Source: Burkholderia anthina
GTDB taxonomy: Bacteria > Pseudomonadota > Gammaproteobacteria > Burkholderiales > Burkholderiaceae
Direction of reading: 5' to 3'
Assembly: GCF_001547525.1 (NCBI RefSeq)
Contig: NZ_LNJP01000004.1
Coordinates: 496,001-560,000, forward strand
DNA length: 64,000 bases
A program made the translations under genes and the position numbers. Under the pieces are notes generated by a model. That model saw only the letters and a list, made by a program, of their open reading frames with translations, did not search any database and was not told the DNA's origin. Each line of letters starts with the position of its first letter. Position 1 is the first letter of the stretch. Below, piece by piece: positions 55,793-64,000 of this stretch.

Positions 55793-56761
55793 ATGTTGCC
55801 GAGCCGAATCGTCACGGCGCTCTTGCTGGCGCTCGCCGCGCAGCCGGGCATCGCCAAAGACACCGTCACGCTGCGCGTGGGTGAACAGAACTACTTCAAC
55901 ATCCAGGCGTCGATGGAGGCGTCCGGCGTGCTGAAGGACCTGCCTTACACGATCGAGTGGAAGCACTTCCAGGCCGCCGCGCCGGTGGCCGAAAGCCTGA
56001 ACGGCAACGCGATCGACCTCGGCTTCCTCGGCGATTCCGCGCTGCTCACGCTGGCCGCGCGCGGCGCGCCGGTCAAGGTCGTCGCGGTGTCGCGGCAGAG
56101 CCTCGACGGCGTCGCGATCCTCGTGCCGAAGCACTCGCCGGTGCGGACCGTGGCCGACCTGCAGGGCAAGACCATCGCGGTATGGCGCGGCGCCTGGAGC
56201 CAGCAGCTCGTGCTGCGCGCGCTCGAACACGCGGGCCTGCGCGCCGATTCGGTGAAGTACGCGTACCTGATGCCGATCGACGCGACGAACGCGCTCGCGA
56301 ACGGTTCGGTCGACGCGGTGTCGCTGTGGGAGCCGTTCGTCAGCACGCTCGCATTGCGGCAAGGCGCGCGCCCCGTGGCCACGGCGCAAGGGCTGATGCC
56401 GGCGCTGAGCTTCGTCGCCGCGAACGAGCAGGCAGCGTCGGGCAAGCGCGCCGAGATCACCGATTTCCTGCGGCGCGTGGTGGTGGCGCGCCAGTGGGTC
56501 GACACTCATCCGCGCGAGTACGCGGACCTGTGGGCGAAACGCGCGAAGCTCGAACCCGACGTCGCGTATCGCTGGCTCGACAACGCGAAACAGCGCGTCG
56601 GCCCGGTCGACGAAACGGCCGCGAAGGATGCGCAGAACACGGCCGATTTCCTGTACAAGGCCGGCGTGATTCCGGCCGCGTACGACACGTCGAAGCTGCT
56701 CGATCGCTCGTATGCGGGCGCGTTCGCCGCGCCGGCGCAAAAGACGGCCGCCGCGCAGTGA
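55793..56761 (+). CDS. Sulfonate/nitrate-type ABC substrate-binding protein
   Basis: 322 residues. Signal peptide ending PGIA-KD, then the SsuA/TauA-like fold: VGEQNYFNIQASMEASGVLK, EWKHFQAAAPVAESLNGNAI and DLGFLGDSALLTLAARGAPV, VSLWEPFVSTLAL. GGGAG just before the ATG. No permease or ATPase genes adjoin on this strand, so it must use components encoded elsewhere. The LLM monooxygenase directly downstream matches the ssuA-ssuD logic of sulfonate desulfurisation. Confidence 0.87.
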   Translation: MLPSRIVTALLLALAAQPGIAKDTVTLRVGEQNYFNIQASMEASGVLKDLPYTIEWKHFQAAAPVAESLNGNAIDLGFLGDSALLTLAARGAPVKVVAVSRQSLDGVAILVPKHSPVRTVADLQGKTIAVWRGAWSQQLVLRALEHAGLRADSVKYAYLMPIDATNALANGSVDAVSLWEPFVSTLALRQGARPVATAQGLMPALSFVAANEQAASGKRAEITDFLRRVVVARQWVDTHPREYADLWAKRAKLEPDVAYRWLDNAKQRVGPVDETAAKDAQNTADFLYKAGVIPAAYDTSKLLDRSYAGAFAAPAQKTAAAQ

Positions 56762-56831
56762 CCGGGCGGACCGCTTCACGATTGCAGCGATTCCCGCGAT
56801 TCCTGATCGACATACCCAAGGACATCCCGAC

Positions 56832-57926
56832 ATGCCAGTCGACATCATCGGCATGATCACCGCGACACCCGGCGCGGAGGTCGACGTACCGGGCGGCGCG
56901 GCCGTCCAGCCCGACTACGTGCGCCGCTTCGCGCGGGCGCATGAGGCCGCCGGTTTCGACCAGATCCTGATCGGCCATTTCAGCAACGCGGCGGACGGCT
57001 TCATCGTCGCGTCGTTCGCGGCCGCCGCGACCGAACGCATCCGCCTGCTGCTCGCGCACCGGCCCGGCGTGATCGTGCCGTCGGCCGCCGCGCGGCAGAT
57101 AGCGACGCTCGACGTGTTCAGCGGCGGCAGGCTCGCGCTGAACGTGGTGTCCGGCGGCGACGATGCGGACCTGCAGCGCGACGGCGATTTCGTGCCGCAC
57201 GATGCGCGCTACCGCCGCACCGGCGAATATCTCGACGTGCTGAAACGGATCTGGCTGGCCGATGCGCCGGTCGATCACGACGGCCCGTTCTATCGGCTGC
57301 GCGGTGCGTCGCCGGTCGTGAAAGGCACGCAACGACCGCATGTGCCGATCTATTTCGGCGGCTCGTCGCCGGCTGCGCTCGCGGTCGCGGGCGAGCATGC
57401 GGATGTCTACATGACGTGGGGCGAGCCGCTCGACGCGGTGCGCGAGCAGATCGCGCGCGTGCGGGCCGCCGCCGCGCCGTTCGGGCGTGTGCCGCGCATC
57501 AGCGTGTCGTTCCGGCCGATCGTCGCCGATACCGAGACGGCCGCGTGGGAGAAAGCGGAGGCGATCCGCGAGCGCGTGCGTGCGGCGCGGCTCGCGAACG
57601 GCCAGCCGATCGACGGCCACGCGCCGCAGAATGCGGGCTCGCAGCGGCTGATGGCGGCCGCCGCGCAGGGCGACGTGCTGGACGAGCGGCTGTGGATGGG
57701 TGTCGCGAACCTGACCGGCGCACGCTGGAATTCGACCGCGCTGGTCGGCACGCCGGAACAGGTTGCGCGAGCGCTGGGCGCGTATTACCGGCTCGGCGTC
57801 TCGACGTTCCTGATTCGCGGTTTCGATCCGCTCGACGATGCGCTGGCCTACGGGCGCGACCTGATCCCGGCGATTCACGCGCACATTGCGAAACTCGATC
57901 GCTCCCGGTCCGCGGTGCCCGCGTAG
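56832..57926 (+). CDS. LLM-class flavin monooxygenase, SsuD-like
   Basis: 364 residues, bacterial luciferase-like TIM barrel. IGMITATPGAEVDVPGG at the start, GFDQILIGHFSNAADGF, FSGGRLALNVVSGGDDADLQ, DGDFVPHDARYRRTGEYLDV and PIYFGGSSPAALAVAGEHAD are close to alkanesulfonate monooxygenases, which use FMNH2 to release sulfite. AAGGA upstream sets the ATG, 70 nt after the binding protein gene. No flavin reductase gene is nearby. Confidence 0.88.
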   Translation: MPVDIIGMITATPGAEVDVPGGAAVQPDYVRRFARAHEAAGFDQILIGHFSNAADGFIVASFAAAATERIRLLLAHRPGVIVPSAAARQIATLDVFSGGRLALNVVSGGDDADLQRDGDFVPHDARYRRTGEYLDVLKRIWLADAPVDHDGPFYRLRGASPVVKGTQRPHVPIYFGGSSPAALAVAGEHADVYMTWGEPLDAVREQIARVRAAAAPFGRVPRISVSFRPIVADTETAAWEKAEAIRERVRAARLANGQPIDGHAPQNAGSQRLMAAAAQGDVLDERLWMGVANLTGARWNSTALVGTPEQVARALGAYYRLGVSTFLIRGFDPLDDALAYGRDLIPAIHAHIAKLDRSRSAVPA

Positions 57927-58001
57927 GGGAACGACAAGTCAATCGAATCGCCCCGGTATGTCCGTGACGACATGCCGGGGCGATGGTTTTGAACGAAACG
58001 C

Positions 58002-58934
58002 TCAGAACGACGGCAACCCCGGCGGATTGGTCTCCGCTCGCGCGATCGCCTCGCTCTGCAAACCCCAGCGCGCGAGCGCCTGTCCGTAGCGGCCGTTGCC
58101 GATCAGCGCGTTGGTCGCGAGCGTCAGCGCGGGCGCGAGCCCGCTGCCGCGACGCGTCGCGATCGCGACGTCCGCATTCGCCGGCCAGCCCGCATTGACG
58201 ACGCCGACGCGACGGATCTTGCCCGTGCGCGCGGCCTCGTACGCGAGCGATGCGTTCGGGTTCAGCTCCGCATCGGCCCGGCCCGACAGCAGCGCGACGC
58301 GCGCGGTCGCATCGTCGTCGAAATAGAGCAGCTCGGCCGGCTTCAACCCCTGCGCGACGTTGCGCTTGCTCCATTCGAGCAGGATGCGCTCCTGGCTCGT
58401 GCCGGCGCCGGTGATGATGCGCAAACCCGCGACGTCCTTCGGCTCCGCGATTTTCGCGATGGGGCTGCCGGTGCGCACGTAGAAGCCGTGCAGCCCGAGC
58501 CGGTAGGTCGTGAAATCGTATTTCTCCTTGCGCTTCTCGGTCACGCCGACGTTCGAGATCACGGCATCGTATTTGCCGGACGTCAGCCCGAGCGGCCAGT
58601 CGGCCCACGCGATCGGCACCAGCACGAGCGTGCGGCCGAGTGTGTCCGCGACCAATTGCGCATAGTCGGGATCGGCGCCGACCACGGTGCGGGCGTCGGT
58701 CGCATAGGTCGACACGGGCGGCGCGTGCGGTGAAATCGCGACCGTGAACGCGCCGTCGCGCACCCAGCGGTAGCCGCTGGCCGCGCGGATGGCCGCGTCG
58801 TCGGGGCCGGCGCGCAGCCGGCCGGCCTGGCGCGGGTCGAAGTCGGCCGTGGCGGCCGCCGCGCGCGCCGCATGCCACGGCAGGCCCGATGCCGCGGCCA
58901 GCGCGGCCACGATGAACTGGCGTCGATCGGTCAT
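58002..58934 (-). CDS. Polar-amino-acid-type ABC binding protein (copy 1)
   Basis: 310 residues. The N-terminus TDRRQFIVAALAAASGLPWH is a Tat-like or Sec signal. The SBP family 3 core has DGAFTVAISPHAPPVSTYAT, LVPIAWADWPLGLTSGKYDA, VISNVGVTEKRKEKYDFTTY and GLRIITGAGTSQERILLEW. It is the last gene of the minus-strand operon, 34 nt after the fused permease-ATPase. Closely related to the partial protein at 63299. Confidence 0.88.
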   Translation of the reverse strand: MTDRRQFIVAALAAASGLPWHAARAAAATADFDPRQAGRLRAGPDDAAIRAASGYRWVRDGAFTVAISPHAPPVSTYATDARTVVGADPDYAQLVADTLGRTLVLVPIAWADWPLGLTSGKYDAVISNVGVTEKRKEKYDFTTYRLGLHGFYVRTGSPIAKIAEPKDVAGLRIITGAGTSQERILLEWSKRNVAQGLKPAELLYFDDDATARVALLSGRADAELNPNASLAYEAARTGKIRRVGVVNAGWPANADVAIATRRGSGLAPALTLATNALIGNGRYGQALARWGLQSEAIARAETNPPGLPSF

Positions 58935-58968
58935 CGTGCGGCACCTCGCGAGTCGGGAGCGGCGCGCA

Positions 58969-60768
58969 TCACAGCACCCGCGACAGGAACGCGCGGGTGC
59001 GCGCATGCGCCGGCGCGTCGAGCACGACGGCGGGTGGCCCGGCCTCGACGATGCGCCCGCGCTCCATGAACAGCACGTTGTCCGCGACTTCGCGCGCGAA
59101 GCCGATCTCGTGCGTGACGATCACGAGCGTCGTGCCCGAGCGCGCGAGTTCCTTGATCACGTCGAGCACTTCGTTGACGAGTTCGGGATCGAGCGCCGAC
59201 GTCGGCTCGTCGAACAGCAGCACCTTCGGACGCAACGCAAGCGCCCGCGCGATCGCGACGCGTTGCTGCTGGCCGCCGGACAACTGGCGCGGGTACGCGT
59301 CGGCCTTGTCCGCGAGGCCGACCCGTGCGAGCAGCGTACGCGCGGTGTGCTCGGCCGCATCGCGCGTCACGCCGGCGACGGCGACCGGCGCTTCGATCAG
59401 GTTCTCGAGCACCGTCAGGTGCGGGAACAGGTTGAAGTTCTGGAACACCATGCCGACGGCCGTACGCCGCTTCAGCACGTCGCGCTCCTTCAGCTCGTGC
59501 AGCACGTCGCCGTCGCGGCGATAGCCGATCAGTTCGCCGTCGATGTCGATGAAACCGTCGTCGACGCGTTCGAGATGGTTGATCGTGCGCAGCAGCGTCG
59601 ATTTGCCGGAGCCCGACGGCCCGACGATCACGGTCACGCTGCCGCGCGGCGCGACGAACGACACGTTGTCGAGCACGCGCTGCATGCCGAACTGCTTCGA
59701 CACGCCATGCACGACCACTTCGCCGCCGGTGCGCGAGACGGCCGCAGCGGTATCGGCAGGCGTGCCGGCATTGCTGTGTGCACGAGCGATCGCCGCCGCG
59801 CGGCGCGACGCGACACGCCGCCACAGCCCGCCGACGCGCGCGAGCGCGAACGTGACCACCGACGGCGGCGGATTGCGTAGCGCGCCGCGTGCATAGTGCC
59901 GCTCGACCTGCACCTGGATCGTGGACAGCACGGTCAGGATGATCAGGTACCAGACGGTCGCGACCATCAGCAGCGGAATCACTTCGAGGTTGCGGCGATA
60001 GATCACCTGCACCGTGTAGAACAGCTCGGGCATCGCGAGCACGTACACCATCGACGTGCCTTTCGCGAGCGTGATCAGGTCGTTGAACGCGGTCGGCAGG
60101 ATCGCGCGCATCGCCTGCGGCAGCACGATCCGCGAGGTCTGGCGGCCGCGCGGCAGACCGAGCGCGGCGGCGGCTTCGAGCTGGCCCTGGTCGACCGCGA
60201 GAATGCCGCCGCGGATCACTTCCGCGGAAAACGCCGCGTGGTTCAGCGTGAGGCCGAGCACGGCCGCGAGGAACGGGCTGATCAGGTCGGTCGTCGGCGT
60301 GTCCAACCACACGATGTCGGTGAACGGCACACCGAGCCGCACGTGCTCGTACAGGTAGCCGAGGTTGTTCAGGATCAGCAGCAGCACGATCAGCGGAATC
60401 GAGCGGAACAGCCACACGAAGGTCCACGCGCTGGCGGACAGCAGGCGCGAACGCGACAGCCGCGCCAGCGCGACGAACGCGCCGAGCACGAAGCCGAACA
60501 CCGCGCCGAGCAGCGTCAGCACCAGCGTGCGCGCGAGCCCCGACAGCACCGGCGGCGACAGGAACCATTCGGCGAACACCGGCCAGCCCCATTGCGGGTT
60601 GCCGAGGATCGAATGCAGCGTGATCGCGATCAGCGCGAGCGCGAGCACGGTGCCGGCCGTGCGCGACCGGTGGCGCGCGGGCACGATCCGCAAACGCGTG
60701 CCGGGCTCGCGTGCGCCGGGGGAAGAGAGCGGCGGCAGCGCGCCGCCGAGGTGGGTCGTGTCGCTCAT
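58969..60768 (-). CDS. Fused ABC permease-ATPase, amino-acid type
   Basis: 599 residues, two normally separate subunits in one chain. Residues about 35-310 are a HisM/GlnP-like permease (LARTLVLTLLGAVFGFVLGA, the EAA loop EAAAALGLPRGRQTSRIVLP). A linker (about 310-350) follows. Residues about 350-599 are the ATPase: Walker A GPSGSGKST (about 383-391), Q-loop MVFQNFNLFPHLTV, signature LSGGQQQRVAIARAL, Walker B VLLFDEPTSALDP, switch His in VTHEIGFAREV. All nucleotide-site residues are intact. Homodimerisation would supply two of each. Served by one or both flanking binding proteins. Confidence 0.93.
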   Translation of the reverse strand: MSDTTHLGGALPPLSSPGAREPGTRLRIVPARHRSRTAGTVLALALIAITLHSILGNPQWGWPVFAEWFLSPPVLSGLARTLVLTLLGAVFGFVLGAFVALARLSRSRLLSASAWTFVWLFRSIPLIVLLLILNNLGYLYEHVRLGVPFTDIVWLDTPTTDLISPFLAAVLGLTLNHAAFSAEVIRGGILAVDQGQLEAAAALGLPRGRQTSRIVLPQAMRAILPTAFNDLITLAKGTSMVYVLAMPELFYTVQVIYRRNLEVIPLLMVATVWYLIILTVLSTIQVQVERHYARGALRNPPPSVVTFALARVGGLWRRVASRRAAAIARAHSNAGTPADTAAAVSRTGGEVVVHGVSKQFGMQRVLDNVSFVAPRGSVTVIVGPSGSGKSTLLRTINHLERVDDGFIDIDGELIGYRRDGDVLHELKERDVLKRRTAVGMVFQNFNLFPHLTVLENLIEAPVAVAGVTRDAAEHTARTLLARVGLADKADAYPRQLSGGQQQRVAIARALALRPKVLLFDEPTSALDPELVNEVLDVIKELARSGTTLVIVTHEIGFAREVADNVLFMERGRIVEAGPPAVVLDAPAHARTRAFLSRVL

Positions 60769-60829
60769 GTCGTTGGCATCCTCGAATCGGTCGATCGGCG
60801 GGCGCGCCGCGCACGGGCGGCGCGGCGCG

Positions 60830-62185
60830 TCAGGCGTGCGCTACGGCGGCCGTTTCCTGGGCGGCGGTGCCGGGCGTCGCGTAGCGGCTCGCCTTGCGCG
60901 GCAGGCCGAGGTGGTCGCGCAGCGTGGCGCCGGGCAGGTCGCGGCTGTAGCGGCCGCGCGCCTCGAGCACCGGGATCACGAGCTCGATGAAATCGTCGAC
61001 GCCCTGCGCCTGCACCGGAAAGCCGAGGATGAAGCCGTCGCCCGCGCCTGCGTCGTGCCAGCGGATCAGCTCGTCGGCGACGTGCTCCGCCGTGCCGATG
61101 AAGTTCGGGCGCGGCGTCGCGACCGCGAGCGCCGTCTCGCGCAGCGACAGGCCCTTGCGCTTCGCATCGGCCTTGATCCGGTCGGTGGTCGAGCGGAAGC
61201 TGTTGCGGCCGAGCTCGCCGAGTTCCGGGAACGGGGCGTCGAGCGCGTACTGCGTGAAATCGTGGTGATCGAAATAGCGGCCGAGGTACGCGAGCGCCTC
61301 GTCGATCGTCAGCAGGTCGCGGATCGCCTGGTATTTGTCCTCCGCTTCGGCGGCCGTGCGGCCGACGATCGGCCCGACGCCGGGGAAGATCTTCACGTCG
61401 TCGGCCTGCCGCCCGTGCTCGATCGCGCTCTGTTTCACGCGCCGCGTGAACGCGGCCGTTTCCTCGATCGACGGGGAATGCGTGAACACGGCATCCGCGT
61501 ATTTGCCCGCGAGGCCGATGCCGGTATCGGACGAGCCGGCCTGGAAGATCACCGGCTGCCCCTGCGGCGAGCGCTGGATGTTCAGCGGGCCCGCGACCTG
61601 GAAGAAGCGCCCGTGATGATCGAGCGTATGCAGCTTGTCGCGATCGAAGAAGCGGCCGGTCGCGCGGTCGCGCACGAAGGCATCGTCGTCCCAACTGTCC
61701 CACAGCCCCTGCACGACCTCGAGATATTCGTCGGCGATCTCGTAGCGCAGTTCGTGATCGGGATGCGCCTTGCCGTAATTCTTTGCGGTGCCTTCGAGCG
61801 GCGTCGTCACGACGTTCCAGCCCGCGCGCCCGCCGCTGATCGCGTCGAGCGACGCGAGCTGGCGCGCGACCGTGAACGGCTCGCTGTACGACGTCGAGAT
61901 CGTGCCCGCGAGCCCGATCTTCTTCGTCGCGACCGCGAGCGCCGACAGCACCGTCAGCGGCTCGAAGCGGTTCAGGAAGTGCGGGATCGACTTCTCGTTG
62001 ATGTAGAGGCCGTCCGCGACGAACGCGAACGCGATGCCGGCGGCTTCCGCCTTGCGCGCGACGCCGATCGCGAAGTCGAGGTTGATGCTGGCATCCGGCG
62101 GGTTGCTCGGATGCCGCCATGCGTTCATGTGGCTGCCTGCGCCTTGCAGCATCAGGCCGAAGGGGATCGATCGTCGGGTCGTCAT
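60830..62185 (-). CDS. LLM-class monooxygenase, NtaA/SnaA/DszA type
   Basis: 451 residues. IPFGLMLQGAGSHMNAWRHP at the start, AGIAFAFVADGLYINEKSIP, VTTPLEGTAKNYGKAHPDH and FQAGSSDTGIGLAGKYADAV identify the NtaA/SnaA/DszA branch of flavin-dependent monooxygenases, many of which oxidise sulfur or chelate compounds. It follows the next upstream gene by 10 nt and precedes the transporter by 61 nt, so it is in the operon. Substrate unknown. Confidence 0.9.
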   Translation of the reverse strand: MTTRRSIPFGLMLQGAGSHMNAWRHPSNPPDASINLDFAIGVARKAEAAGIAFAFVADGLYINEKSIPHFLNRFEPLTVLSALAVATKKIGLAGTISTSYSEPFTVARQLASLDAISGGRAGWNVVTTPLEGTAKNYGKAHPDHELRYEIADEYLEVVQGLWDSWDDDAFVRDRATGRFFDRDKLHTLDHHGRFFQVAGPLNIQRSPQGQPVIFQAGSSDTGIGLAGKYADAVFTHSPSIEETAAFTRRVKQSAIEHGRQADDVKIFPGVGPIVGRTAAEAEDKYQAIRDLLTIDEALAYLGRYFDHHDFTQYALDAPFPELGELGRNSFRSTTDRIKADAKRKGLSLRETALAVATPRPNFIGTAEHVADELIRWHDAGAGDGFILGFPVQAQGVDDFIELVIPVLEARGRYSRDLPGATLRDHLGLPRKASRYATPGTAAQETAAVAHA

Positions 62186-62195
62186 GATGGGAGCG

Positions 62196-63245
62196 TCATG
62201 CGTTCTGGTCGGGGGAGAGGGAGCGGTCGGCCGTGAGGGCCGCCTGCAACGGGGTGGTGGACAGCGCGCCGCCCAGCCATTCGACCGACGCGAGCCGCGC
62301 CGCGTAGTCGGTGACCGGCGAATCGATCACGAACGCATCGACGTCGAGCCGCCGGCTCAATGCGTCGAGTGCGCGGTGGATGCGCTCGGGCGTATCGGCG
62401 AGTACCGTCGGGCGCAACTCGTCGATCCGGTAGTCGGACGCGCCGCTTTGCCGCGCGAATTCCGCGGCCGCCTGTGCACTGGCGAGGTTGAAGCTCTGGC
62501 CGCCCGCGAACTGCAGCTTGAAAATCTTCAGCGGCCCGATCAGTTGCTCGGCCTCGTCGCGCGTCGGCGCGGCGACCGCGTACAGCGCGACGAGCGGCTT
62601 CTCGCCGCCCGCGCCGCGGTACGCGTCGAGCGAGCGTTCGAGATTCGCGTCGTCGCCGTTGAAATGGCCTGCGTAGCAGAAGCGCCAGCCGTTGCGCGCG
62701 GCGAGCGCGCCGCTGTCCGGCGAGCCGCCGAGCAGGATGCGTTCGGGCAACTGCGGCGGCGCCGGCATCGCCACCGCGCCGGCGAGCGGATGATCTTCGG
62801 CCACGCCCCAGCCGAGGAACGCGTCGAGCTCCGCGAGCTGCCCCGCGAAATCGGGCTTGCGCGCCTTGTCGTGGAACCACTGCAGCGCGCGCGTGGTCAG
62901 CGGCAGCCCGCCGGGCGCCTTGCCGATGCCGAGATCGACGCGGCCCGGCGCGAGTGCGGCCAGCAGCTTGAATGTCTCGGCCACCTTGAACGGGCTGTAG
63001 TGCTGCAGCATCACGCCGCCGGAGCCGATACGGATGCGCGAGGTGTGCGCGAGCAGGTGCGCGACGACGATCTCCGGCGCCGAGCTGGCGAAACCCGGCG
63101 TGCCGTGATGCTCGGCGACCCAGAAGCGCGCGTAGCCGAGCTGTTCCGCGCGTTGCGCGAGCGCCGTGGTGAAGCGCAGCGCATCGGCGGCGGTCGCGCC
63201 GTCGGCAATCGGACTCTTGTCCAGCAGCGAAAGCGAATAAGACAT
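62196..63245 (-). CDS. LLM-class monooxygenase, MsnO8-type
   Basis: 349 residues. Opens SLSLLDKSPIADGATAADAL, then GYARFWVAEHHGTPGFASSA, RIRIGSGGVMLQHYSPFKVA, LGIGKAPGG and LLGGSPDSGALAARNGW, typical of the single-component-like luciferase family MsnO8. Likely needs reduced FMN from elsewhere. Second gene of the operon, 53 nt after the binding protein gene. Confidence 0.88.
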   Translation of the reverse strand: MSYSLSLLDKSPIADGATAADALRFTTALAQRAEQLGYARFWVAEHHGTPGFASSAPEIVVAHLLAHTSRIRIGSGGVMLQHYSPFKVAETFKLLAALAPGRVDLGIGKAPGGLPLTTRALQWFHDKARKPDFAGQLAELDAFLGWGVAEDHPLAGAVAMPAPPQLPERILLGGSPDSGALAARNGWRFCYAGHFNGDDANLERSLDAYRGAGGEKPLVALYAVAAPTRDEAEQLIGPLKIFKLQFAGGQSFNLASAQAAAEFARQSGASDYRIDELRPTVLADTPERIHRALDALSRRLDVDAFVIDSPVTDYAARLASVEWLGGALSTTPLQAALTADRSLSPDQNA

Positions 63246-63298
63246 GGTGAGCGACGTTCCTGCGTGAGCGTGGATGGACGGTTGCGGGCGCGCGGCGC

Positions 63299-64000
63299 TC
63301 AGCTCTTCGGCAGCCCGGGCGGATTCGTGCGCGACTGGTCGATCGCTTCGGATGCGAGGTTCCAGCGATCGAGCACCTGCTGGTAGCGGCCGCTTTTGAT
63401 GAGCCCGTTCAGCGCGACGGTCAGTGGATCGGCGAGGCCGCTGCCGCGGCGCGTCGCGATCGCGATGTCGGCCGTGCGCGGCCAGCCGCCGCTGATCGCA
63501 CCGACGAGCCGCGTCTTGCCTTGCTGCGCGCTTTGATACGCGAGCACCGAGTTCACGCTGAACACCGCGTCGGCGCGGCCCGACTGCACGGCGACGATGC
63601 GCATCGCCTGGTCGTCGTAGTACTGGATCTGCACCGGTTTCAGCCCGTGCGCGACGTTCTCGCGGTCCCACGCGAGCAGGATCTTTTCCTGGTTGGTGCC
63701 CGCATCGGTCACGATGCGCAGCCCGGCGACGTCCTTCGGCTCGCGGATCGCCTGGATCTTGCTGTCGTTGCGCACGTAGAAGCCGACCTGATCCTTGCGG
63801 TAGGTCGAGAAATCGAACTTCTGCTTGCGCTCCTCGGTGACGGTCACGTTCGAGATCACCGCGTCGACTTTCCCCGATTCGAGCGCCAGCGGCCAGTCGG
63901 CCCATGCGAGCGCGACGATCTTCAGCTTGCGGCCGAGGCTGTCGGACACGAGCTGGCCAATATCGGCGTCGAAGCCGACCACCGTGCGCGCGTCGGTCGC
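63299..64000 (-). CDS. Polar-amino-acid-type ABC binding protein (copy 2), N-terminus beyond window
   Basis: 233 codons visible including the stop; the frame continues past the right edge. VGFDADIGQLVSDSLGRKLK, IVALAWADWPLALESGKVDA, VISNVTVTEERKQKFDFSTY and GLRIVTDAGTNQEKILLAWD parallel copy 1 at 58002, and both end in NPPGLP. SBP family 3 fold. It leads the visible part of the operon that contains two LLM monooxygenases and the fused transporter. Confidence 0.9.
   Translation of the reverse strand, partial: ATDARTVVGFDADIGQLVSDSLGRKLKIVALAWADWPLALESGKVDAVISNVTVTEERKQKFDFSTYRKDQVGFYVRNDSKIQAIREPKDVAGLRIVTDAGTNQEKILLAWDRENVAHGLKPVQIQYYDDQAMRIVAVQSGRADAVFSVNSVLAYQSAQQGKTRLVGAISGGWPRTADIAIATRRGSGLADPLTVALNGLIKSGRYQQVLDRWNLASEAIDQSRTNPPGLPKS

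Overview
The window is dense, high-GC DNA (roughly two thirds G+C by eye) with the gene style of Burkholderia, most likely the B. cepacia complex. Pointers are DUF4148 and YXWGxW small secreted proteins, a long-form isocitrate lyase, a GTP-type PEP carboxykinase, a second IF-1 and many LysR, GntR, Lrp, MarR and TetR regulators beside exporters or hydrolases. I see no rRNA, tRNA, CRISPR array, insertion sequence or prophage block. The replicon cannot be told from the sequence.

Layout. 1-1.9 kb: mannonate dehydratase (uxuA, cut by the left edge) divergent from a GntR regulator, with three TGGTNTRCCA-type operators between them. 2-5 kb: a PotD-like periplasmic binding protein overlapping a Cache-HAMP-GGDEF diguanylate cyclase, resembling the NspS/MbaA polyamine-sensing pair. 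5-9.3 kb: small DUF4148 and Cys-rich proteins, a LysR regulator, two amino-acid exporters and a twice-frameshifted small gene. 9.3-11 kb: a Tat-exported metallophosphoesterase. 11.3-16.6 kb: an ECF sigma factor island. It holds a YXWGxW protein, a tiny lipoprotein, the sigma factor, a putative anti-sigma factor, a membrane-anchored sensor-like protein, the DUF1800/DUF1501 pair and a second YXWGxW lipoprotein. Two transcription units carry the same bipartite promoter (CCGCGACGGATTTC-N12-CGTTKAAC), which points to an autoregulated ECF regulon.

16.7-25.8 kb: an orphan tyrosine recombinase, a DUF4377 lipoprotein, an MdtD-like exporter, two acyltransferase-3 membrane proteins, an intact FitAB/VapBC toxin-antitoxin module with a truncated second toxin copy, a cold-shock protein and a paralogous IF-1. 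25.8-33 kb: an MFS exporter, small membrane proteins, the DUF1326/DUF2182 pair, an Lrp regulator divergent from a LysE exporter, and an esterase with a TetR regulator.

33-48 kb: a BtuB-like receptor under a cobalamin riboswitch; a YbaK / DauR-like regulator / hydroxyaspartate-threonine ammonia-lyase operon; then central metabolism (isocitrate lyase, PEP carboxykinase), an AcpA-like phosphoesterase, a second FtsH and trehalose-6-phosphate synthase. 48-55.5 kb: a ZnuD-type receptor with a Zur-like box, a zinc alcohol dehydrogenase, an exported Asp-box protein, and a hydrolase-MarR operon behind an 18-bp palindrome.

55.8-64 kb is a probable organosulfur scavenging locus: an aliphatic sulfonate-type binding protein with an LLM flavin monooxygenase, facing an operon of two polar-amino-acid-type binding proteins (one cut by the right edge), two further LLM monooxygenases and a fused permease-ATPase. 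The simplest reading is uptake of sulfur compounds followed by oxidative desulfurisation. Substrates cannot be read from the sequence.
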